IMG/VR virus record: IMGVR_UViG_3300003797_000014
Location: 1-28,489 of that record
Length of the DNA stretch: 28,489 nt
Strand: one strand, 5' to 3'
DNA from: a virus
Within the stretch, counting starts at the first letter, position 1; each line of letters begins with the position of its first letter. Shown piece by piece: positions 1 through 7,909 of the stretch. Both the position numbers and the translations under genes were made by a program. Under the pieces are notes generated by a model, which was given only the letters and a program-made list of their open reading frames with translations, was not told where the DNA came from and made no database searches.

Positions 1-1
1 A

Positions 2-193
2 GTCCATTGGATAGATTCAAATTACTTAAATAAATTAACATCTGGAATTAAAGTTACAAATATTAGATATCCTGGAATAAACACAAAAACTATTACAATA
101 GAATGCGAAAATAGTACAAAAAAATATATGATAGAAGTCCGCAATACAAAAGGCGGCGAATATCCAAATGATATTAAGGTTAGATTACGATAA
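2..193 (+). CDS. C-terminal end of an unrecognised protein (partial)
   Basis: An open frame runs in from the left edge and stops at TAA 191-193, giving 63 residues with no start in view. The visible tail is rich in Ile, Thr, Asn and Lys and looks like beta-strand sequence, ending in VRLR. I recognise no family or motif. It lies on the same strand as the following gene, about 28 bases upstream of that gene's ATG, so it probably belongs to the same late gene cluster. The internal ATG at 128 is unlikely to be a start because the frame is open up to the edge with similar composition. Confidence 0.6.
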   Translation, partial: VHWIDSNYLNKLTSGIKVTNIRYPGINTKTITIECENSTKKYMIEVRNTKGGEYPNDIKVRLR

Positions 194-196
194 ATA
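189..196 (+). promoter_or_regulatory. Candidate T4-type late promoter (one mismatch)
   Basis: GATAAATA matches the T4 late promoter box TATAAATA at seven of eight positions and lies 25 bases before the ATG at 222. It overlaps the stop codon of the preceding gene, so chance in AT-rich sequence is possible. Several exact copies elsewhere in the window make it plausible. Confidence 0.3.
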
Positions 197-221
197 ACTA
201 TATATTAATTTGGAGCTTATA

Positions 222-1388
222 ATGGAAAGACTATATCTAGCGGAATCTATGGAATCCAATGAGGATAAGCTTACACATCTAGAACACGCAGAAGATCATG
301 TAATTAATTCAGGCGGTGAAGGTTTTACTCACGCCTATAATAATCTTATGGATGTTCATAATAAGCTTTCTGGAAAAAATAATGATACTCGGGTAACCAT
401 GAAATATGATGGTTCACCTTCTGTAGTCTTTGGTCATCATCCAGAGAATGGTAAATTCTTTGTAGCTTCAAAGTCAGCTTTTAATAAGAATCCAAAAATC
501 AATTATACACCTGAAGATGTAGAAGCTAACCATGGCCATGCACCTGGATTAGTTAAGAAACTTAAGGCAGCCCTTGAGCATCTTCCTAAAGTTACTCCTA
601 AACAAGGAGTCTATCAAGGTGATATTATGCATACACCTGATGATGTAAAGTATAATAAAGGTAAGGTTTCATTTACACCCAATACCATTGAATATTCTAC
701 AGATGCAAATTCAAAAGAAGGACATAAAGCTTTAAACTCTAAGATTGGTGTAGTACCACATACTGCTTATCGTGGTGGTCCAAGTCTTGAAGATATGAAA
801 GCTGAATATGCACCAGATATGAAAGACTTTAATGAGCATCCAGATGTACATGTAATTTCTTCTCATCATGACTTAAAGAAAGTCAAATATTCACCAAGAC
901 AACAATCACAATTTAAGAAACATTTAGAGGCAGCATCTGATGTATTTTCTAGAACTCACCCTGATGCCCATGCTGCTATTGAGCCTCATAGGCTTTTACT
1001 TAAAACATACATCAATAGCACAGTCCGTAAAGGTACGACACCAGATCACGAAGGCTTCAAAGGCTTTTTAGCAGATCAGCGAGATAAAAGTGTTGCAAGT
1101 GTAAAGACTCCTAAAGCACAAGATGCTAAACGTGAAATGTATAATTCTAAAATTATGGATGTTGAACACAATAAAAATCATTTCAACAATGTTCTTGCAA
1201 TACATCATCATCTACAAAAAGCAAAAGATGTATTAACCAATGCTCTATCATCTCATTCAACATTTGAAAATCATATAAAAGGTAAGAAGACGAAGCCTGA
1301 AGGTTTTGTTGTTGTAAGAAATAATAGACCCACCAAATTCGTCGATCGTGCAGAATTCTCACGAGCAAACTTTGAACCCAGAGGATAG
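222..1388 (+). CDS. Nucleotidyltransferase/ligase-like protein of unknown function
   Basis: The 388-residue protein starts at ATG 222, six bases after a GGAG ribosome site at 212-215; a TTG further upstream in frame lies on that site and is rejected. Motifs that look like those of the covalent nucleotidyltransferase superfamily (DNA and RNA ligases, capping enzymes) occur in the right order: KYDG at 61-64 (motif I, with the would-be nucleotide-accepting lysine), VYQGDIM at 130-136 (motif III-like), PEGFVVV at 359-365 (motif IV) and a lysine in KFVDRAEF at 372-379 (motif V-like). A long His- and Lys-rich stretch separates motifs III and IV, more than in usual ligases. The protein resembles conserved hypothetical proteins of T4-like phages. 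Seen: the motifs. Inferred: the fold and any adenylation activity. The gene abuts a fibre gene, so it lies in a virion-gene setting rather than a repair one. Confidence 0.6.
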   Translation: MERLYLAESMESNEDKLTHLEHAEDHVINSGGEGFTHAYNNLMDVHNKLSGKNNDTRVTMKYDGSPSVVFGHHPENGKFFVASKSAFNKNPKINYTPEDVEANHGHAPGLVKKLKAALEHLPKVTPKQGVYQGDIMHTPDDVKYNKGKVSFTPNTIEYSTDANSKEGHKALNSKIGVVPHTAYRGGPSLEDMKAEYAPDMKDFNEHPDVHVISSHHDLKKVKYSPRQQSQFKKHLEAASDVFSRTHPDAHAAIEPHRLLLKTYINSTVRKGTTPDHEGFKGFLADQRDKSVASVKTPKAQDAKREMYNSKIMDVEHNKNHFNNVLAIHHHLQKAKDVLTNALSSHSTFENHIKGKKTKPEGFVVVRNNRPTKFVDRAEFSRANFEPRG

Positions 1389-1391
1389 TTT

Positions 1392-3581
1392 ATGGCACAG
1401 TTTACACTTTCAAATAATGCTTTTATAGCATCTAATAAAAGTATTTTTGATGTAAATATGATTGCATCTGAAGATGGTAATGTTATTTCAAACACTAATC
1501 CTCTTCCAATTAATCTTGTAGCTGGTGGAACAGTTTCTATTTCTGGCCCAATTAGTGTTACTGTCGGCAATGTTGGAATAATTCACAGCAATGGTACGCC
1601 TATTACAAATGCTGCACCATTAGATGTTAAACCAATTGCAAATAGTTCTGTATATGTAAACGGTGGAAATATTAATATTGGGAATTATCCACTTACACAG
1701 AATGTTTCATTTAGTAATCAGTCTGTTACAGTTGCTAATGGTTATATTAGTGTCAATAATCTTCCTGGAACACAAAACGTTTCATTCTCTAATCAATCAG
1801 TTACTATTTCTTCAGGAACAGTAAGTGTAAATAATCTTCCAACTACTCAGAATGTTTCATTCTCTAATCAAACAATAACTGTTTCTGGTGGAACTTTAAA
1901 TGTTAGCAATTTCCCAGTTACACAAAATGTTTCATTCTCTAATCAAACAATAACTGTTTCTGGTGGAACTTTAAATGTTAGCAATTTTACAGTTACACAA
2001 AATGTATCTTTTGCTAATCAGTCAGTAACAGTTTCTGGAAATATTGCTGGAATTACAAATACTGTTACTGTATCAGTAAATAATTTTCCAACGACTCAAA
2101 ATGTAAATGTAACATTTCCAACCACGCAAAATGTAGCTTTCTCTAATCAATCCATTACAGTTTCTGGTGGAAATATTAATATTGGCAATTATCCAGTTAC
2201 ACAGAATGTTTCTTTTTCTAATCAATCAGTGACAATTTCTTCTGGTACTATATCAGTAAATAGTTTTCCAGCTACACAGAATGTTCAAGTTCTTTCAAAT
2301 ACTAGCAACTATGTATATACACAATTTGCTCCAACTTGGTCATTAGATGCACTTAGTAAAGTTAGAACTTCAACTACATTAAATCAAAATTGGTATGTTC
2401 CAGTTATTGATGATGACACAAATTTTAGATGGTCACAAACACTGGCGGGCACTGCTGCAAATAGTACTTTTGTTTCTAATACAAATGAAATTATTTTACA
2501 AAGTGGACTGAGTGCAATTGGATCTGTGGCAAGACAAACTTATGAAAAATTTAAGATTATTCCAGGAACATCACATACAGTTTATACTACAGTAAACTTT
2601 ACAGCTAATACTACAGAATCTGGTGTTACTCGCCGTACTGGAATGTTTAGTAATACAAATGGAATATTTTGGGAACAAGGTGGTGTTTCTGCAAATACAT
2701 TAGCCGTCGTTGTAAGAAGAAGACAAGCAAATGGTAATGTTATCGAAGATAGAACTTATGCAAATGCATTTAGTGTTGATAAATTAGATGGTACAGGACC
2801 ATCTGGATTTAATATTTTCAGTGCAGGATTAAACAAATATTATACTTTTTGGTTTGACTTTATTGGCGGTAGAACGGGACGTATTCGTTTTGGTATGGGT
2901 ACTCCACTTGGTCCACAAATTTGCCATGTTCAAAGTTATACTGGTACTGTTAATACTACATTTATTACAAATAATTCTTTGCCATTGCGCCGTGAAATCT
3001 TTAATTCATCTTCGCAAACATCAACACCAACATTTGGAATGTCTGGTATTTCTTTTCAATCAGAAGCTCCAGCAGTATTTAATCCTTCACCAACCACAGC
3101 ATATAATATTACACCATATACTCCAAATACTACATTGACACCAATTCTATCTATCGGTCTTCGTTCTGGAGAACCATATGTATTCAGTGATATATCTCCA
3201 GAACAACTTTTATTAGCTGATATTAATAACCAAGGAAAAAATAGTAGTCCCGGAACATTCTTATATGTACTTTTGTATAATGCAAATGTAAATGGTATTC
3301 CAGTATATTCTAATACAACTATTAGTGCAAATTGTGGTAGATCTTCTCAATATTGGGCCTGGCCAAATACAGCTACTGTATCAGGAGGTCTTCAAATATT
3401 CTCAGGCATTACTCAATCTGGAACTGGAGCATCTTCATTTCAAGCTTTGCCAACAACATATAATCTAGGATCAGATATAAATGGAAATCCGGCAACATTA
3501 ACTTTAGCAGTACAGCAAGTAGCTGCTGGAGGTTCAGCTGCAGGATTAGTAGCAACATGGAATATAATTGAACAATTATAA
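1392..3581 (+). CDS. Repeat-containing tail fibre or virion surface protein
   Basis: The 729-residue protein starts at ATG 1392, three bases after the previous stop, with GAGG at 1381-1384 as ribosome site. Residues from about 102 to 294 form a tandem array of roughly 25-residue units of the type TQNVSFSNQTITVSGGTLNV, typical of elongated beta-structured phage fibre shafts. The remaining C-terminal part (about 300-729) is not repetitive, rich in Asn, Thr, Ser and aromatic residues, and reads like beta-sandwich or head-binding domains. It has no predicted signal peptide or membrane segment, and no catalytic motif was recognised. Its place between virion-type genes and a late promoter after its stop fit a structural role. 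Fibre versus head decoration cannot be separated from sequence alone. Confidence 0.7.
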   Translation: MAQFTLSNNAFIASNKSIFDVNMIASEDGNVISNTNPLPINLVAGGTVSISGPISVTVGNVGIIHSNGTPITNAAPLDVKPIANSSVYVNGGNINIGNYPLTQNVSFSNQSVTVANGYISVNNLPGTQNVSFSNQSVTISSGTVSVNNLPTTQNVSFSNQTITVSGGTLNVSNFPVTQNVSFSNQTITVSGGTLNVSNFTVTQNVSFANQSVTVSGNIAGITNTVTVSVNNFPTTQNVNVTFPTTQNVAFSNQSITVSGGNINIGNYPVTQNVSFSNQSVTISSGTISVNSFPATQNVQVLSNTSNYVYTQFAPTWSLDALSKVRTSTTLNQNWYVPVIDDDTNFRWSQTLAGTAANSTFVSNTNEIILQSGLSAIGSVARQTYEKFKIIPGTSHTVYTTVNFTANTTESGVTRRTGMFSNTNGIFWEQGGVSANTLAVVVRRRQANGNVIEDRTYANAFSVDKLDGTGPSGFNIFSAGLNKYYTFWFDFIGGRTGRIRFGMGTPLGPQICHVQSYTGTVNTTFITNNSLPLRREIFNSSSQTSTPTFGMSGISFQSEAPAVFNPSPTTAYNITPYTPNTTLTPILSIGLRSGEPYVFSDISPEQLLLADINNQGKNSSPGTFLYVLLYNANVNGIPVYSNTTISANCGRSSQYWAWPNTATVSGGLQIFSGITQSGTGASSFQALPTTYNLGSDINGNPATLTLAVQQVAAGGSAAGLVATWNIIEQL
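1695..2273 (+). repeat. Coding tandem repeat array, unit about 75 bases
   Basis: About seven full or shortened copies of a 25-codon unit beginning TQNVSF lie within the fibre gene. Two neighbouring units, 1851-1912 and 1926-1987, are identical over 62 bases, so copy number has probably changed recently by slippage or recombination. One unit is expanded and one is shortened to about ten residues. Confidence 0.85.
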
Positions 3582-3584
3582 ATA
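3577..3584 (+). promoter_or_regulatory. T4-type late promoter TATAAATA
   Basis: An exact TATAAATA begins inside the last codons of the fibre gene and lies 28 bases before the next start at 3613. In T4 this octamer is recognised by the gp55 late sigma factor. It would drive the adenylyltransferase-like gene and those after it. Confidence 0.6.
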
Positions 3585-3612
3585 TAGTATGAATTAATCT
3601 TAGGAATATTCC

Positions 3613-4878
3613 ATGGGCAGCTTAGTAGATCGTATCAAAATAAAACTACAGTTATCTAAAGGTGGAAAGAAGTCCATGTTAGGTTCTGAGTTAGATGATA
3701 TTGAAATTAATCCATTTACTCGTGGAATTAAAGAAGAAGCTCAGCCTAAAGAAAAACATACTGTATTCACATTTGGTAGATTTAATCCTCCACATGCTGG
3801 TCATGAAAAATTAATCAATAAAGTAAAAGACGTTGCTGCTCAACATGGAGCAGATCATATGATTTTTACTTCTCATTCACATGATAGATCTAAAAATCCA
3901 CTTCCGCATGATGAGAAAGTTGGATTTATGAAGAAGATTTTTCCTAATACAAATATTCATGATAGTTCAGAACATCCAATAAAGACTGCTTTAGATGCTG
4001 TTAAGCATTTAAGTAGAACTGGTACAACACATGCTACATTTGTTGTTGGTCAAGATCGTGTAGATGAATTCCATAATCTACTTCACAAATATAATAAGCA
4101 CCCATCTGATCCTGATTTTGATCCTAATAAGCATTATCATATTCCACATCTTAATGTAATCTCAGCTGGACAAAGAGATCCTGATGCTGAAGACGTTACA
4201 GGCGCATCTGCTTCAAAGCAACGTGAGCATGCACAAAATAATAATTTTAAAGGCTTCCATGGTAATATGCCAGCAGGAACTTCACATGAAGATTCACGAG
4301 CTTTATTCCATGCTGTCCGTCATCATATGGGTATTCATGAAGCTTTTGTTCATTATGCACCAGCTACAACAAAAGTTAAAAGCGGTCTTTCGCCTGAAGC
4401 AGAACAACGTACTAAAGACTTTGCTGCTAAAGCTAAAGCAGATATTCAAGCTGCCCGCCGTGAAGATCAACATGGACGTAGAACTGCTAAGCCAGTTAAA
4501 TATGATGTAAAGCCAACTAAAACGCCAGTTGCTCCAAAGTATATGCCAGCAAGTATGGCACAAAATCCATATGAAGAGCGTCAGTTTATAATTCGTTATA
4601 AGCGTGATAACATGGCTCCAGGTAAAAAGGCTTTTGATATTGGCTGTGATAAAGATCTTAATGATAAAGATGTTGATAATCAATTACCGCGTCGTCAAGG
4701 AATTAAACGCTTTAAAACGTTTGTTGAAGATGGGTATGATCCAGGTTCATCTATTACTATGCAAGGATCACAACAAGATCTTGGACCAAATGTACCTACA
4801 GTGAGAAAATTAAAAGGCCCTGTGTCATTAATGTTAAACCGTAGTAATGGTAAACCAGAGAAGGTAGGAAATGCCTAA
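3613..4878 (+). CDS. Nucleotidyltransferase (NMN adenylyltransferase/cytidylyltransferase-like) with extra C-terminal domain
   Basis: The 421-residue protein starts at ATG 3613 after the ribosome site TAGGA at 3601-3605. Residues about 48-210 hold the HxGH nucleotidylyltransferase fold: GRFNPPHAGH at 55-64 is the signature, VVGQDRVDEF at 144-153 matches the adenine-binding region of NadM/NadR-type enzymes, and SASKQRE at 199-205 takes the place of the family's ISSTxxR motif. The reaction would be transfer of a nucleotide from an NTP with release of pyrophosphate; NMN is the usual substrate in this group, but this is inferred. The C-terminal 180 residues are basic, Pro- and Lys-rich and unrecognised. 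The gene overlaps the next one by 8 bases and lies among virion genes, so it may be a late or packaged protein rather than part of an NAD salvage operon. Confidence 0.75.
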   Translation: MGSLVDRIKIKLQLSKGGKKSMLGSELDDIEINPFTRGIKEEAQPKEKHTVFTFGRFNPPHAGHEKLINKVKDVAAQHGADHMIFTSHSHDRSKNPLPHDEKVGFMKKIFPNTNIHDSSEHPIKTALDAVKHLSRTGTTHATFVVGQDRVDEFHNLLHKYNKHPSDPDFDPNKHYHIPHLNVISAGQRDPDAEDVTGASASKQREHAQNNNFKGFHGNMPAGTSHEDSRALFHAVRHHMGIHEAFVHYAPATTKVKSGLSPEAEQRTKDFAAKAKADIQAARREDQHGRRTAKPVKYDVKPTKTPVAPKYMPASMAQNPYEERQFIIRYKRDNMAPGKKAFDIGCDKDLNDKDVDNQLPRRQGIKRFKTFVEDGYDPGSSITMQGSQQDLGPNVPTVRKLKGPVSLMLNRSNGKPEKVGNA

Positions 4879-6127
4879 ACCCCTTAACGAGTTAGGAATG
4901 TTTAATGAACCATCCCTGGGAACATCTGATGAAAAACCTTCTGCTTTTGACTCAAGTCAAATCGCTTCTGCTGTTCCTTCTATCCAAATTCGACGTAAAT
5001 CAAAAAAAGCAATAAAAGACTATAAAGTGGAGAACCCGATGGACGAAGAAAATAAACTGCTTACTTTCAAAGAGTTACAAGAAAAGCGTGGACTCTGGGA
5101 TAACATTCATGCAAAGCGAGCGCGCATTAAGCATGGATCTGGAGAGCATATGCGTAAGCCGGGTTCCAAGGGTGCTCCTACTGCTGCAAACTTTAAGGCA
5201 GCTCAAGAAGAAGTTGATGCTGAAGGTGAAATGGCAGCAAATCAACTTTCAACTGCTGAACGTGCTGCCAAAACTCTTAAAGGTAAAATGAGTAAGAATA
5301 CTCAATTGCCTGCATGGCTTCAAGCTAAAATTACCAAGGGTTCTGGTATGCTTGATGCTGCTTCTGATTATATGGCTAGTAAAGTTAAAGAAGAAATAGT
5401 ATCTGAAGGTCCATTCTCTCAGGGGTATTTAAAAGCTACACAAAAGATGATAGATCAATCTAAGGCTGGTGGTGTTACATCAACTATTAGAGATAAAGAT
5501 GAAAAGGGTACCTATACTCAAGTCACTAAAAATGGTGTACCCGGTCCTAAGGTATATGAAAGCATTCGTATGGGTCACAGAGGAATCAAACCTGTTGAAA
5601 AAGATCCAGGTAAGAAAGTAGCATTCAAGAAAGTCAATAGTGCTGATGCTTTCAAGGCTGCTCTTGCTAAAGCCCGTGCTAAGAAGATGGAAGAATCTGC
5701 CGAACAGATTGATGAACTATCTCCTCAATTCTATGCAGCTGCTGATCGTGGTGATAGTACAAAGCGCAATAAGCCAAAGCCAGCAAAGTTAAAGTTCTAT
5801 AGTAAGCCAGCAATGCCTATCAATAATAAACCAGCTCCTGCAATGGAAGAAACACTTACTGAACGCGGTGCAGATTCAAAGGGGTACTTCAGATCTACTG
5901 AAGCTGGTGCAGGTCTGACTGCTAAAGGTGCTGCTCACTTCCGTAGACAAAATCCAGGCTCAAAGCTTTCGACAGCAGTAACTGAAAAGAATCCTAAGGG
6001 TAAGAGAGCTGCTCGTCGTAGATCTTTCTGTGCTAGAATGAGTGGAATGCCAGGTCCTATGAAGGATGAAAAGGGTAGACCAACTCGTAAGGCCATGTCA
6101 CTTCGCCGTTGGAGATGCAGAACTTGA
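4871..6127 (+). CDS. Basic phage protein with two conserved modules (DUF5872-like and DUF6321-like)
   Basis: The 418-residue protein begins at ATG 4871 inside the end of the previous gene, with AAGG at 4861-4864 as ribosome site, so the two are probably translationally coupled. Residues 75-104 contain a Trp/His/Lys/Arg-rich block including GSGEHMRKPGSKGAPT, which I recognise from phage DUF5872-like proteins. The last 70 residues, including NPGSKLSTAVTEKNPKGKRA and RRSFCARMSGM and ending in LRRWRC, match the very basic DUF6321-like module found in large phages. The middle is Lys/Ala-rich with AEQIDELSP near residue 283. Function is unknown; the charge suggests nucleic acid binding or an internal head role. 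Family names are from memory and should be treated as tentative. Confidence 0.7.
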   Translation: MPKPLNELGMFNEPSLGTSDEKPSAFDSSQIASAVPSIQIRRKSKKAIKDYKVENPMDEENKLLTFKELQEKRGLWDNIHAKRARIKHGSGEHMRKPGSKGAPTAANFKAAQEEVDAEGEMAANQLSTAERAAKTLKGKMSKNTQLPAWLQAKITKGSGMLDAASDYMASKVKEEIVSEGPFSQGYLKATQKMIDQSKAGGVTSTIRDKDEKGTYTQVTKNGVPGPKVYESIRMGHRGIKPVEKDPGKKVAFKKVNSADAFKAALAKARAKKMEESAEQIDELSPQFYAAADRGDSTKRNKPKPAKLKFYSKPAMPINNKPAPAMEETLTERGADSKGYFRSTEAGAGLTAKGAAHFRRQNPGSKLSTAVTEKNPKGKRAARRRSFCARMSGMPGPMKDEKGRPTRKAMSLRRWRCRT

Positions 6128-6558
6128 GTAATTTAATCGATGAAATGAAAGTCTTTGAAGCAAATGCATTTTGCTTTTATTTGAATCTTCACTACTTTCA
6201 TTGGAATGTAGAAGGTCAAGACTTTTATCAATATCATAAGTTCTTTCAAGAGCTATATGAAGAAGTGCATGACTCTGTTGATAATATTGCAGAGCATATC
6301 CGCGCATTAGGTGCTTATGCTCCAGGTACAATAAAGCGTTTCATGGATTTATCTGAGTTAGAAGAAACAGAAAAGGTTCTTGATATCAAAGAAATGCTTA
6401 ATGCGCTTATCAGTAATAATGATATAGTTATGGCATCAATTAAACGAGCTTTAAAAGAAGCATCTACTGCAAATGAACGCGGTGTAGAAAACTTTTTACA
6501 AGATCGTTTAGACAAGCATATGAAACATCAATGGATGTTAAAATCATCTAATAAATAA
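6124..6558 (+). CDS. Dps/ferritin-like iron-binding protein
   Basis: A compact helical protein of about 144 residues with the Dps signature FHWNVEG. Counting from TTG 6124, the ferroxidase ligands are His26, His38, Asp53 and Glu57; their spacing of 12, 15 and 4 equals that of His31, His43, Asp58 and Glu62 in Listeria Dps, while the Asp47 position is Gln. Dps proteins form 12-subunit shells that oxidise and store iron and protect DNA. I prefer TTG 6124 because GGAG at 6111-6114 sits nine bases upstream and the TTGA overlaps the previous stop, a common coupling arrangement. ATG 6115 is the alternative, but GGAG would touch it. The highly basic DNA-binding tail seen in some Dps proteins is not evident. 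Its place among virion genes is unusual for a stress protein. Confidence 0.8.
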   Translation: MSNLIDEMKVFEANAFCFYLNLHYFHWNVEGQDFYQYHKFFQELYEEVHDSVDNIAEHIRALGAYAPGTIKRFMDLSELEETEKVLDIKEMLNALISNNDIVMASIKRALKEASTANERGVENFLQDRLDKHMKHQWMLKSSNK

Positions 6559-6584
6559 ATAATAATAAATTTTAGGAGCTTAAA

Positions 6585-7742
6585 ATGATCACTAAAGAAG
6601 AAATTGTTGTAGACATCGAAACACTTAGCACAGAAGAATTTGCTGAAAAATATAAGGACATCGATGTTCTTGCAATTCTCGATGAAGAAACTCTTGAAGA
6701 AGATGAAGCTCCAGTAAAGCGTGGTCGTGGTCGTCCAAAGGGTACAACAGGTATTCCTAAGCGTCGTGCAGGTGATTCAGAAGCTGAAAAGGCAGAACCA
6801 CGTGGTATTACTCAGCAGTTAGGTCATGCTGCTGATAATCCAGAAGGTGCAAAGGTAAGATTTGCTTCTGGTGAAGTTCATCACGTTCGTCGCGCTGAAG
6901 CACATAAAGCTCTGCTTCATTTTGATAACGAGCATAATCAAAAGCCAGAAGCAAAGCGTAGATATCTTGCAAAGCTCGGTAAGAGCAAGGCTCATTTCTA
7001 TGATGCTATGAAGACTGGTAAAGGCGATGAGCCAGCTGGTCCAAAGAAGATCTCGCTTGCTCGTGGTGCAACATATGATCCAGCAACACGTCAATACTCA
7101 AAAGAAGAAGTTGAAATCTTTGGTGAAGCCGTTGACATGCATGGCTGGAATAAGATCAGCTCGCATAAGGATCATACCGGCGAGATGTTCCACCTTCATA
7201 ATAAGCCAGGTACTGATGAGCACGTATTAGTACATGCTGGTACTGGTGATATTCATCATGGCTTCCATGGTAAAACAAAGGATGTACATCACTTCCTGAA
7301 GAATTATAGCTTCAGCGATCTGCCACGTCCAACCAAGGAAGAAGCAGAACTTTCTCCAAAGCAAAAGAAGATTGCTGCCATGTCTCCTCCTGCAGATAAG
7401 ATTGATGCTGGCGATTTAGCTAAGCTTCGTCAAGGCAAGAAGATGCATGAAAAGTATGAAGATTCTGAGGAAGACGACAAAGAAGATAAGAAGATGGAAA
7501 AGAAAACCGGAATGTCTCATGATGAATGGGAAGCTTCGGATGAAGATAAAGAAATGGATAAGAAGGCTGAGAAGAAAGACAACGATAAGAAGTCTGACAA
7601 GAAGGATGCTAAAGAAGATGTAAATCCTCGCGTCCCAGGCTTTACTCATGGTCTTGCTAGTACTATCCATGAAATTATGAGTAAGAATATTGACCTGAGA
7701 AGAATGGCTTCTGAAGAAGAGTTTAAGAATCGTAATAAATGA
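6585..7742 (+). CDS. Charged protein with an AT-hook motif
   Basis: The 385-residue protein starts at ATG 6585 after a clear ribosome site (TAGGAG, 6573-6578). An acidic N-terminus (1-43) is followed by KRGRGRPK at 45-52, a textbook AT-hook that binds the minor groove of AT-rich DNA. A His-rich middle (about 80-245) lies before a tail of alternating Lys, Glu and Asp at about 283-347, probably disordered or coiled. No enzyme motif was recognised. The ATG of a small downstream gene overlaps its stop as ATGA. It may bind phage or host DNA, or be an internal head protein; the AT-hook is seen, the role is inferred. Confidence 0.7.
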   Translation: MITKEEIVVDIETLSTEEFAEKYKDIDVLAILDEETLEEDEAPVKRGRGRPKGTTGIPKRRAGDSEAEKAEPRGITQQLGHAADNPEGAKVRFASGEVHHVRRAEAHKALLHFDNEHNQKPEAKRRYLAKLGKSKAHFYDAMKTGKGDEPAGPKKISLARGATYDPATRQYSKEEVEIFGEAVDMHGWNKISSHKDHTGEMFHLHNKPGTDEHVLVHAGTGDIHHGFHGKTKDVHHFLKNYSFSDLPRPTKEEAELSPKQKKIAAMSPPADKIDAGDLAKLRQGKKMHEKYEDSEEDDKEDKKMEKKTGMSHDEWEASDEDKEMDKKAEKKDNDKKSDKKDAKEDVNPRVPGFTHGLASTIHEIMSKNIDLRRMASEEEFKNRNK

Positions 7743-7909
7743 TAGTAACTCTATCTCAAAAGGCCATGATTCTAGATTCTTCTAACACTGTGGTTAAACA
7801 ACTGACTAATGGATCGACTAATAAAGTCATTATGGACCTAAGGCCGATCTTCTTTGTTAGAGATTCACAATCTATTATAAATAGTACTAATAACAAAGGA
7901 GATAACTAA
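7739..7909 (+). CDS. Small hypothetical protein, 56 residues
   Basis: An uninterrupted 56-codon frame begins at ATG 7739, which overlaps the previous stop as ATGA, and ends at TAA 7907-7909, which overlaps the next ATG as TAATG. Such perfect stitching to both neighbours supports a real gene. The product begins MIVTLSQKAMILDSSNT and contains LRPIFFVRDSQ; no family, signal peptide or membrane segment is recognised. The ribosome site is weak (GAAGAG about 15 bases upstream), so it may depend on coupled translation from the AT-hook gene. Confidence 0.5.
   Translation: MIVTLSQKAMILDSSNTVVKQLTNGSTNKVIMDLRPIFFVRDSQSIINSTNNKGDN
7876..7883 (+). promoter_or_regulatory. T4-type late promoter TATAAATA
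   Basis: An exact TATAAATA lies 25 bases before ATG 7909, inside the end of the small upstream gene. A strong ribosome site (AAAGGAGAT) follows. It probably drives the structural gene at 7909 and the fibre cluster after it. Confidence 0.65.

Noticed and set aside
1695-2273. CRISPR-like regular repeats
   Set aside because: Spacing is a multiple of three, repeats are translated in one long frame and there are no unique spacers.
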